Shown here one piece after another: positions 11,401 through 22,900 of a stretch of DNA of 64,000 nucleotides. This DNA is from Xiphophorus maculatus (Eukaryota; Chordata; Actinopteri; Cyprinodontiformes; Poeciliidae), in NCBI RefSeq assembly GCF_002775205.1, contig NC_036459.1, positions 1,893,088-1,957,087 of the forward strand, in the 5' to 3' direction. Positions within the stretch are counted from its first letter, which is position 1. Every line of letters begins with the position of its first letter. The position numbers and the translations under genes are program-made. Below the pieces are notes generated by a model. It was given only the letters and a program-made list of their open reading frames with translations. It did not search any database and had not been told where the DNA came from.

Positions 11401-13020
11401 TGTGTGTTAGTTGTGCATGGGTGTGGGTGATACCTGTGCATAGTAGGTGTGTTTGATGGATGGCGTGTCCTGACAGGGAACCATGCTCCTGCAGTGATGA
11501 GCCTGTCAGACAAAGCGCAGGGCAAAGATTCAGATCCTCATCAGTTTTTTGTTCTGTGGATGTTCTGGTTCTGTTGGACCTTCCAGACCGGTTCTGTGTG
11601 TTTTTCAGAGGTAAGACGAGGAGCTTCGTTAGAAACGGAACCAGAACCAAGAGGAAGTGGAGCAACCGGGCCGTTGCTCAACACTGAAGAAACATCAGTT
11701 TCCCCAAATCTGTGTCTCAACAGATGGAAACCACCAAGAGGAACCAGAACCTCTGCTGTTTGGACCCAACCTCGTCTTCCTAAGCCTTAGGTACGGTCTG
11801 ACAGGTACGTCACCTGGCACTGGCTGAACAGGTAGGGCTGTTTCTTCCCCGCTGTCTGCTCAGGTGTGAGCCACTGCAGCGCAGACGCAGATGGAGACGT
11901 CTCATAGGTCACCTCCACGATCACCTGCTGGCCCCTGATTGGTCCAGACACACAGCCAGGTCATAAAGATCACCGTTAGGACAGACAGGAGGCGGGGAGC
12001 TGGACGTGAGCTCACCTGGAGAGGTCAAAGGGCAGCGTGATGACCAGCGGGGTCCCCTTGAAGCTGTGTTTGGGGCCCAGCGTGAAGCAGGCCAGCTGCT
12101 GGTTGACCGACACCGACGAGATGTTCAGGTCCCTGCTGTCCAAAGTCTGCAGCAGAAGAACTGATTTCATTAAGGGGTAAACAAGATAAAGCCACACCTG
12201 CTGATAATAGTCACCTGTCTGGAAACCAGTTGGACCAGTGTAAAGTTCACACATCACTGCAGCTCCAGTTCATTAACACAAGACACATTTATAAGATGAT
12301 CCGAGCAGAAATCTGACGCTTCATTCTGCTGCTTCTGACTCTTTCACACTCAGATTACACTTCAGTAAAGTATGAAGAGTTCAGGTGAAAACACCTGACT
12401 CATGACGTCACACTCCAGGACTCCGCACAGTAGCAACTGGAAGTTTGGATGAGTCACAAATAAAGCATTTAAACACTTCCTGCGGTGTGTTTATGTTGCA
12501 TTCGAGGAATTATTCACTCCGGAACCAAAGAACAAAATTCACCGTCTTCTAACAAAACTCCGCTCAGATTTAACTCCTTAAAATGATTAAATATGTGACG
12601 TAAGTGTGACCTTCATGAGCCGAATTAAAGAAGAACCTCAGCTGGATGACGAAACTTCACCATTTCAGCTGGACCTGCGGCTGTTCCGCTGCAGAACCAG
12701 AACCAAGCAGAACTCTGAGGAGATATTCCTGAGCTCCGTGTTTCTGAACCAGCCCCAGACCAGACTCCATGTAAATTACCTCTGTTTTTATTCGCCTCAC
12801 TGCCAAGCTGCCTGATGTGAGCTCAGAGGCTAAGACCGGGTCGGTACCGGAGCACCGGATCCGGACAGCTTACCAGAACGGAGAAGCGGTCCTCCAGAGC
12901 CTCCACGGTGAGCTGGACCTTCCCTCTGATCACGTGTCTGTCGAAGTCCACGTGTAGCTGCAGGTTCAGGTGTTTGGTGAGGCAGGTGGAGAAGGAGGAG
13001 AAGGAGCAGGGGTCCGACAT
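8445..13020 (-). CDS. lta4h: Leukotriene A4 hydrolase / aminopeptidase, complete, 19 exons
   Basis: Cytosolic bifunctional M1 zinc enzyme: it hydrolyses leukotriene A4 to LTB4 and trims N-terminal residues from peptides. Exons, 5' to 3': 13020-12874, 12146-12016, 11934-11814, 11502-11434, 11362-11258, 11131-11079, 11007-10935, 10843-10703, 10619-10596, 10503-10433, 10363-10252, 10170-10026, 9926-9823, 9390-9320, 9246-9192, 9099-9001, 8924-8842, 8766-8662, 8583-8445. They sum to 1848 bases (615 aa; human 611) with all phases matching. Visible: GGMEN at 265-269, zinc site HEISH 292-296 plus Glu315 in [11 protein letters not shown], proton-donor Tyr380 in PYEKG, and [10 protein letters not shown] near the C-terminus. 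Position 375 is Phe where human has Tyr378. Start chosen at MSDPC; an in-frame ATG 16 codons upstream (13068) would add residues not expected from the family. Exon 9 is a 24-base microexon. Confidence 0.97.
9601..9721. repeat. Interrupted inverted repeat (possible cruciform) in an lta4h intron
   Basis: Outer arms CTTGGCTTTTGGGGTGATG (about 9601-9619) and its reverse complement (about 9703-9721) enclose inner arms AGGGGCTGTTGG (about 9639) and CCAACAGCCCCT (about 9661). The loop is a few bases. It lies in the ~430-base intron between exons 13 and 14. Confidence 0.85.
9977..10010. repeat. (GT)n microsatellite in an lta4h intron
   Basis: Short interrupted GT tract just upstream (in + coordinates) of exon 12 of lta4h. 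On the coding strand it is a CA tract a little after the donor. Confidence 0.8.
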
Positions 13021-15442
13021 CTTGATCCGTCCGCAGAGACCGAGCACTGAGAGGAGGCACCCCGACACAGCCGCTCAGACACCGGGGAGGGGGCGGGACT
13101 TCCGGACCGCCTTTCATAATAAAACCCCCCGTGGAATTTTATTTTGAAACCTGCATAAAAAAAATTAAACAGGGACTGAACGTTAATTTATGATTTGTTT
13201 AAAAACATTAAGATATTCCTATATTTTACAAGTTTGAAATAATTAAAATAATAAATCAAGAAACTAAATCAGTAGTCATGTAAAAATAATTTTAGATATA
13301 ATTCTTGGAGAAAAAGAACTTTAAATAAATAAGTAAATCTGAATAAAATATAAATTAAGAAGGTTTAATAAGTAAATCAATGTCCGTCCAGCAGGGGGCA
13401 CTGTTGGTGCAGCTTGGTTTTACTACAGGAAGCAGTCATCAGAACAGAATGGAAACAACAGGCTGGGTTGTGCAAAATAAAAGTCTTGATATATTAATAT
13501 TGAATGAAACAGAAATATTAAGTAAGATAAATAATAGGGAAATGGATAAATGTAAAATAATAAATTGACTAATTTTAAAACCATGGATACAGAAATCATT
13601 AATAGTGAGATTTATAAATAAGAAGAAATTTCTATTTTAACTTTGAACCTTGTTGGACACTCACACAAAACTCCTAAATATAATAATTAAAAATAAGACT
13701 GAATCCTAGTCATTTGATCTGCTTCCTCTGTTGTTTCTACGTCTTGATTTACTTACGAAACTAAATCTGCTTCCTCTTTAAGTTCCTCTTTTCAATCAAT
13801 GAAGTTGAACAAAATCGACACCGTATAAAATTGACTAAGATAACATAAAATATACCGCAAAATCTGTAAGGCGTTTCATTTAATGGGCTTGTAAAAATAA
13901 ACCCAATGAAGCTTTACACGCCGTCAGTCTCCTCAAGTTGAGCTGAAAAATGGAGCGGATATATAAAATCAGGACTCGGTTACTAATCAGTTTTAGTTCA
14001 TTTAAAGTTGGAAGTCCTTCAGTCTTTCAGGAACTTTTGTCTTTTATCGCAGAGTTCGTTTTTATCTGACCTGCAGCCTCATAATCAGGTCCAGAACCAG
14101 AATCTGGTCCAGAACCAGAATCTGGTCCGGATCCGGATGGAAATCCTCCATGAAAATCACGTCATGTTCCGCATCCATCCAGCAGGGGCGCTACGCGCCG
14201 GGACAGCGTGTTAATATTTACATTAGTGGATGATTACCTGATCCACATGTCATTAAAGCAGCGTCATGTTTTAATGAAACAAAGATAAAAAGGAAAAACT
14301 GATGAAAGAAAGTGAACCCCGGACCCGGAGGGTGTACTTTTTATTTTCAGTCTAAGATGACCAGGAGGAAAACTCAGGTTTATTTATCCATTTAATCAAC
14401 TTTATTATGTCTTATTATTTTGTTTATTGCTGATTATTTATATTATTTTACTTTTTATTCTTTAATGACTTTTAAAATAGTTTGGAAATGTAAATGTAAA
14501 AAGTAAAACATCAAGCTTTCAGAGTTTTGAGCAATAAAGACAATAAAAATAATTTATAAATAGTATATTTCCATTTTCTTCTATCTGACATTAAATCAGA
14601 TTCATGTTTTCCTCTTTTAGGTTATTTATGATTCCAAAATTTATTACTTTTTGTTGGAAGTGACTCGATGCTCTGCTGCTTAGACTTTTTAAACTTTGAA
14701 ATGAATTAACTGAGCTTACTGTTTGATGATCAGTTGGAATGTATTATTATTGAATTGACATAAGTTACTGTAAAAAGTCTGGAGAAATGTGTTGTGAACT
14801 GTAGAAATAAAACTTAAATTGAATTAAATGCTACATTTTTAACTCATTTGCACTTCGCTGTTTTCATAACTACGCAGTAATTAAGTTATAAGTACTTTAT
14901 TCTTAATTCTGTTTTTATCAATTTTATTTTATTTTTTAAAATCTTTGTGTGAATCTACATTCTGTGATCTGCTGTTACATCTGAATCACCGATGGAGAGT
15001 AAAGGATTTTATTCTAATTTTAAATTATTAAACATTTACTTAATTAATAAAACTACGTGTTAAAGTCTGAAAAGTTTCATAAACTTTAAGCAAAGTGAAA
15101 AACATCCTGGTACTTCCTGCTCAGCTGGCTGCTCACCACAGGAAGCTGATTGGTCGATCATTTTCGGCTTGTTTCTGATTGGCTGACAGGAACACCTGTT
15201 GCACCTGCCTGTGGAGCAGCAGAAAGTTTGTCCGTCGCTCAGGAGTCGCTTTGGACCGGTCCATTGTTCCGTTAGAGAGGGGGGATCCGGGAAGTCCTGC
15301 CCGGAACCCGGAGGCAGGCAGCGGGAGCGGCGGGACCGGCCCACCTGCCGTGGGGAGCCGTGGAGTCTTCCACGGACTCAGACAAACTTCCACTCCGCTG
15401 ATAAACCCGCTCCGGATCGGAACCGGTCCAGCGGCCGGAAAC
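13021..15442. other. Head-to-head spacer between lta4h and tbc1d30
   Basis: The lta4h promoter and 5' UTR lie just above 13020, where GC-rich sequence runs to about 13110. The tbc1d30 promoter/5' UTR is the GC-rich part from about 15200 to 15442. Between them, 13140-15100 is AT-rich with no exon, RNA gene or clear transposon that I can support. A short two-copy tandem of an AGAACCAGAATCTGGTCC unit sits near 14090-14127. Confidence 0.6.
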
Positions 15443-16821
15443 ATGGCAGCGAGGCTCGAACCGAGCCGGGAGGAACTTCTGGAAGTGAACATATGTGATC
15501 GCAGCGTGGGCTCCGAGGAGGAGAGCGGCGTGTTCAGCCACTCCGCGGAGGATTTCTGCGGCTTCCAGCAGTGGATCCACAATGACACATCATCATCCTC
15601 ATCCTCACCTTCACCACGTCTGGCGGAGCTGCGGGACCCGGAGCCCGCGGCCCCACGCAGCTCCATCGTGGACTGTCTGCTGGTGGAGCTCTACGACGCG
15701 TTCAGCGGCGGCGGCGGGCGGCGCACCGCGGACAGCTGGGACAGCTCCACCGGCTCCGGCTCCGACACCCTGCCGGCCCGCAGCAGCTCCGGCTGCGGCT
15801 TCCTGCAGGAGCTGCAGGAGCGGCACACCCGGCGGCTGCAGATGACATACCTGGCCCAGAAAGGTGAGCGGGGCCGGGCGGGGGCTGGCGGGCCCTGCGC
15901 GGCCCGGAAGGGTCTGCTGCCTGTGTCCGACCAGAACCCGGTACTGAAGCTGAAACTGCAGAAAGTAATGAAGTGGGTTTAATACATGAATGATTAAAGT
16001 GAAATCAGACAAAATTCGGTGTTTTGTGAACTAAAAATAAGACCTGAAACATCTCAGAGTGACATCAACTAAACATACATGCACAATGAGAGGGAGGGAT
16101 TAAACTAATGAGGCAATATAATAATTATTTAGTCTGAAAAAGGAGTTCAGAAAGAAGAGCGCCCCCTGCAGGCTGGATGCTGCTAAAGCTCCGCAATATG
16201 AACTTAACTATAACTCGATAACTATAATAATGTTGAGCTGTTTAGTTATTTCCTGGTTAGTGGAGCTGATGGGTCGTCGCCTTGGAGTTTCGCCTGGCAT
16301 GCAGCGGCAGGATGTGTTTGCCCTACACACACACACAGAGAGCACACACACACACACAGAGAGCACACCCACACACACAGAGAGCACACCCACACACCCA
16401 CACACAGACACACACTCTGCCTGCTGAACAATGCAGAGTCAGGAAAAGGAAACGGTCCGATAACGGTTCTGGTGTTTTCCTGCTGCTCTGCTTTCAGCAG
16501 CTAAACTTCAAAGTTTCCTCTTTTACAGAAACTGAAAATATTATGAATATTATAATTAGTTTAATGAACTTCATGTTTTCTGCTGTAATGCGCAGATTGA
16601 GACGGAAAGATCACTGACCACACGCTCAGATCAGACCCGCTGACCCGGTTCTGTTTGAGCAAAACGGGAGGAAAAGTCCATCCATCCATTTTCTGTTCAC
16701 CCTTTGTTCCTAATGGGGTCGGGAGGAGCTGCTGCCTCTCCAGCTACGTTCCGGGCGAGAGGCGGGGTCACCTGGACAGGTCGCCAGTCTGTCGCAGGGC
16801 AACACAGACACATACAACCAT

Positions 16822-16907
<86 letters not shown>

Positions 16908-19900
16908 GGAGAATTTAGAGAGACCAATTAACCTGACGGTCATGTTTTTGGACTGTGGGAGGAAGCCGGAGTACCCGGAGAGAACCCACGCATGCACAGG
17001 GAGAATATTCAAACGCCATGCAGAAAGACCCCGGCCGGGAATCGAACCCAGAACCTTCTTGCTGCAAGGCAACAGTGCTACCAACTGCCAAGGTGTTGAA
17101 TCAAGTTCTGGTTGTGATTCTGGTTCTGGTTGTGATTCTGGTTCTGAATCGGGTTCCGGTCCTGGTTCTGACCCGCTGTGCTGCTCTTCTCCTGTCAGAC
17201 CTGCAGGAGCTGCGCTCCATCATCCAGGAGGTGAAGCACCGCTCCGGCCTGCAGTCCACCAAGCTGCTGCGGCAGCTGAAGAGGCGGGACCGGCTGGTCC
17301 ACAAGCGCCAGAAGAACTATGACGTCATCACGGCGTGCCTCCAGGCCGTGTCCCAGAAGAGACGTAAGACCAGAACCGTTTCTGTTTGGGTCCATGAAGT
17401 TCTGCTAATTATTCCAACCACTTCAAAGACCTGCACATTTCTGCAGACATAAAAGCTCATTTTGTAGATGATCGTTTTGATTCGGACCGCAGGTCCGGAA
17501 CCGGTACCGGCTCATGAACCAACATTTTCTCAGAAAGTTTGAAACCAGAACTAAAACTAAGAGCTGAGTTCATAACGTGATTCTGCAGGAAAAAAATAAT
17601 CCGTAATAATCTCATTGTTTCCTTTCTGATAAACATTAGATCCAGTTTTACTGTCGAACTTTATGGACCGTACCGGACCGGTCCTCCTTTAGCTCCTCTG
17701 TCCTCCGTCCCTGCGCCGCCTCCTGGTGACGTCAGAGCGGAGGAAGAGGAGGAAGAGCGCAGCATCAGCAGCATCCACCACTTCCTCCTCATCTCATCAG
17801 ATGCTCTTCGGTACCGGTACCGGCAGGTTGTTTGGACTTGGTTCCTGTTAGTCCGGAAGCAGCGCTTCAGAACCTGAACCGGCTTGAACAGTTCGGCTCG
17901 GCTCGGTTCCGGATGGGCTGCGGTTCGTAAGGCGATGAGCGCAGAGTCCGGTCGGAGCGGCCTGTTTCCGGGATGAGGCAGGAGCGGCTCCCCGCCGGCA
18001 GGAGGCCCCGGGCGGCCGGCCGGCAGCGGCCGCAGGGCCCGGCGGGGGTCGGCGGCATCATCAGCAGCGTCCTGCGGAAACGCAACGGGATCTCCCGCAG
18101 CGCCCCGCGGCTGCTCTGCACCCTGGAACCAGGTCTGGACCTGCGGTTCCGACCGCCACTCCGCATGGACCTCCTGCTTAATGTTTAATTATTCTGAGTT
18201 CATTCGGACATTTTGCTCTGTTTATTTTTAGGTTTAATCTCCAACACCAAAATATAATTTAGATTGAAATCAGAACATTTAAATGTCATAATTCTAGATT
18301 TTGAAGAAATGAAACATTTCTCTGTAAATGAATCTGATCCGTCTGGTTTAAGATTCAGTTTCCTTCCTTTCTCTCTGCCGGCTTTTATTTTGTATTTTTC
18401 TGTAATTGTAAAGCGCTTCCGGTGTAGTCCCGCCGCTGTAATCTCGGTGGGCGCTGTCCCGGGTGGGAATATAATCCGGTACCGGCGGGAAGTGGGCGGG
18501 TTCTCCCCGGTAATCCCCCCCAGAAGCCGCGCAACGAACCGGCGCTGGAGCGGAATGGCGCAGGGGAGCCGAACCGAACCGGACCAAGCAGGTCAAACGG
18601 GATTTTCTAACAGAATAATAATAGTTAGAAAGGTTCCGGTTGGAGGAAACGGGTTCGGTTTGGTCTGGTACGGTAGGAAAGTTTTCCCTATTCGGTTCGG
18701 GTCCAGTTCACTTCCTGTCGGTGTTTAGCGGTTCGGGACCGAATCAGCACCACCGGAAGTGGACAGCGAAAACGGACCTTTGGGATCAGATGATCCTAAT
18801 TCATAAAAAGATGAAAAAGCTGGAGATGTGACTTTAATTCCGACTCGGTTCTGTTGATCCTGAAGTCCTGATGGAACTTTTCTGTGTGAAAGTTGATTTT
18901 TAAGCCGGTTCTGATCCGGTAGAAGCTGTGGTGCTCAGGCTCCTGTTTGTTTCCAGGTGTTGACACCAGGCTGAAGTTCACCATCGAGCCGTCGCTGGGA
19001 AACAACGGCTTCCAGCAGGTGAGGGCCACCCAGGGCCGGCCCCAGGCATCTGAGAGCTGGGGGGCCAGGGCACCAACAACATTAAATAATACACACTAAA
19101 TGCTCTTAAACATGGAAAAACGATTTATTTATACAGAAAGAGAATAGTTAATATCTTCCTGTTTTCTGCTGCTTCTGTAGTTAATAGTTAAATAATGACA
19201 TGCTGCAAAAACATTTCACAGAAGTATTTTTGGTTTTGTTTCTAGTGTAAATATCTTATATTAGATAAATGTAACTTGAAATAGACGAAATGTAAAGATA
19301 TAGGAGCTTAATTTAGGTTAATAGTTCCTTCATATTGATGGATTATTTCATTTATAAATTGGGGGGAAACAGTTTCTCATCAATATGAAGAACTTATTGA
19401 CTTAATTTAAGCTCCTATATCTGCTGGAAGGTAGTTCAGGTATTTACACTTGGCCAAAATGACTTGGTAGGATTTAGAGTTTTTTTCAGTGCAGCATTTT
19501 AAAATGTTTTTTATTTAGTTTATTCTATAAGGTTAAAATCATAATAATACTGATTAGAAGTGATGCTAATGCTAGCAGCTCCACACAGAGGAATGATGAA
19601 GAGTCCCTGTCGAAACCAGCTGGTCTGGGCTGAACTCACCGTGAAACATGGTGGTGGCAGCATCATGCTGTGGGGATACTTTCTTCAGCGGAGGATGAAG
19701 ATGAGAAGTTTTCTATTAGCTGTGGGGTGTACTTACTTCTGAACGAGTTTTCCTTATAGGAACCAGAAGTTTACATACAGTGAATAAAGGACATTAAGTG
19801 TTGCGTCTCTGTTCCTCAGTGGTACGATGCGCTGAAAGCTGTGGCGCGGCTTCCCACCGGGATACCGAGGGAGTGGAGGAAGAAGGTACGCATCATCATC

Positions 19901-22900
19901 ATCATCATCAGTTATTGTTATTGTTGTGACGTCAGTCAGAGATCAGCATGATGGAGAACCTTCAGCTCACGTTGGTCAGAGATAAAATCACACTGGTACC
20001 TTCAAATAAATGAGCAGTTTAGGGTTCAGTGTTTGGACCTTCAGAACCCAGAGAGGTTCTGAAGGTTCTACTGGTTCTGGAGGTTCTGGTTCACTGTGGC
20101 GTGTCGTTGCAGGTTTGGCTAACGCTAGCGGACCGCTACCTCCACAGCATCTCCATCGACTGGGACAAAACGCTTCGCTTCACCTTCAACGAGCGCAGCA
20201 ACCCGGACGACGACTCCCTGGGCATCCAGATCGTCAAGGTAACCAGACTTTATCTGTGATCTGATTGGCCGAGGAGGGGAGTCAGTTAGTGTCTGATAGG
20301 TCGATTCCAGGTGAACTGATGTTTGCGGGTCTCATTGAGCTTCATGGACCAGGAGAACTTTCTACAGCTCTACGTTTTCATGCTAAATGAATATCTGAAT
20401 CTGATCTCCAGTTTCCTTCTGACTGGGAGACATGTTGACCTTCCTGGACTCGTTTGTGTCACTTCCTGTCAGAAAGCAACGTTCTGATTGGAGGAAATTC
20501 TTGGTTTTATTCCTGGTTCCCTTTCCATGCAGGTAAAATCACATAAACAGAACCGGCAGCAGCTGGGATGGTGTCGTCATGGAAACGGGTGAGAGGATCA
20601 AAGTCCGCTCCTGTGTTTACTCTTCCCTCTCTGCTGCAGGATCTGCATCGCACCGGCTGCAGTTCTTACTGCGGCCAGGAGGGGGAGCAGGACCGGGTGG
20701 TTCTGAAGCGGGTTCTGCTGGCCTACGCCCGCTGGAACAAGTCGGTGGGTTACTGCCAGGGCTTCAACGTGCTGGCCGCTCTCATCCTGGAGGTGACTGA
20801 AGGAAACGAGAGCGACGCGCTGAAGGTGAGTGGGTGACGGGTCAGCCACCTGGAAGGTTCTCCAGAACCTCACCTGGTTCTGCTGTTTGGGTTTTAGGTG
20901 ATGATCTACCTGATCGACAAGGTTCTGCCAGAGAGCTACTTTGCCAACAACCTGCGAGCGCTATCAGGTAAACCCGGCTTCATGTCTGAAACCGCCATGT
21001 TACAACATGGCTGCCGTTTTTAGACCTACTAAACAATTATTGCCATAAAATGTTCCACATATCATAACTTGGATTAACTTTGTCACATCATGTTTTAGTC
21101 GTCAAATTCATACAACTTCATGATAATATGAAGCAAAATCAGAAACTTTCTGTGTGAATCTCACACCAGTCAACAGGGAGGAAAGGAGGCGTCTTAATGG
21201 TTAGCGTTAGCTTCCGCTATTTATTTGTTTAGTGCTATCTTCTTTCGTTTTGTGTTAAGTGGTTCAGTGTTAGCTTATGCTAAATGTAACGTGTTTAGAG
21301 GTTTAGCAATAGCTTCTACAAATTATTTTTCAGTTGTTTGGATTTAGCGGTTTAGTTAGCTTCTGCACATTTTTTATGTGATTACTAGTTTACTAATGTT
21401 TTTTTTTTTACGTTGACTCTCTAATTTATTTGTCTGTAGCAGTTTAGGGTTAGCTTTGGCTTTTTTAAAATGTTCTTTTGGCTCTAGCTGCCTTTATGTG
21501 AAAGTGTTATGTTAGGAAAGTAATGAGAGAGGGAAAACATGCAGCAAAGGTCACCGGGCGGGAATCGAACCTGTGACTGCCTGGTCAAGGACTAAGCTTT
21601 GGCTTCTTTTTTTTAATGTTTTCTGACTTTTGCTAATTTTGTGCTTTAGCGTCCAATTTTTTATTGTTAGCTTTTACAATTTTTTTATTTAGTAACTTAG
21701 TGACGGCTTTTGCAAATGGTTTTGTACGTTAACGTCCATTTTTTTAGTGTGTTTAGCGGTTTTGAGTTAACTTCCGATAATATTTTAATGTGTTTAGCGT
21801 TAGCAGAGCTCAAAATTGATATTGAACGCCTGAGTAGTTGGTGAATCTAACTTTCTGGTTAGCTGTGGCTAATGGCTACTTCCAGTTTTAGTTCATACAT
21901 ATCTTACATACATTACAACCATTGCGACCATTTTGATTAATTGTCTTGTTCTAAGCGAAATGAGCTCCTATATCTTAAAGTTAGTTTTGCCCTATTTCAA
22001 GTGTCGTGAAACTAGACAACTTACTTGGTGAGCCACAGAGGTAGGAGGCGTGTTGCAGGCAGCTGGCCGGCAGCGTGCAGCAGTGGGTGGGGGAGGGGCA
22101 GCAGGCCTTCAGTAGTGCTGAGGATGTGTCTTCCTGTCTCCAGTGGACATGGCGGTGTTCCGGGACCTGCTGCGGCTCAAGCTGCCCCGACTGTCTCAGC
22201 ACCTTCATCACCTGCAGAAAGCGGCCAATCGGGAGGCTGGAGGTAAGTCATCATCATCACCATCATCATCATGGGGGTCGTCATGGTGAATCAGGATGAA
22301 GGAGCCTCCTGTCCTGCAGGCAGCTACGAGCCGCCGCTCACCAACGTCTTCACCATGCAGTGGTTCCTCACCATGTTCGCCACCTGCCTACCGGCGCCGA
22401 CCGTCCTCAAGATCTGGGACTCGGTGTTCTTCGAGGGGTCCGAGGTTCTGTTCCGGGCGGCGCTGGCCATCTGGGAGCGGCTGGGGGAGTGAGTGGAGCT
22501 GCAGGACCAGGGGTCAGGGGCCGGGGGAGCCCAGCTGAACCTGTGTGTGTCTCGTCTCCAGGAGGATCGAGGACTGCCAGACGGCGGACGAATTCTACAG
22601 CACCATGGGCGGCCTGACCCAGGAGATGCTGGAGCAGAACCTGCTGCACCCGGCGCAGCTCATGCAGGTAGTGGCAGCATCAGGAGGGGCGTGGCCTGCA
22701 GCCGGGGGCGTGGCCTGCAGCTGAGGCTCTGTTTGCTCTGCAGGACGTTTACTCCATGGCGCCGTTCCCGTTCCCCCAGCTGGCCGAGCTCAGAGAGAAA
22801 TACACCTACAACATCACGCCGTTCCCCACCGCAGCCAAGGTCAACACCAAGGTCAACGCAAGGTACCGTTTCCATGGAGACCACGTCGGCCAGCCGTTCC

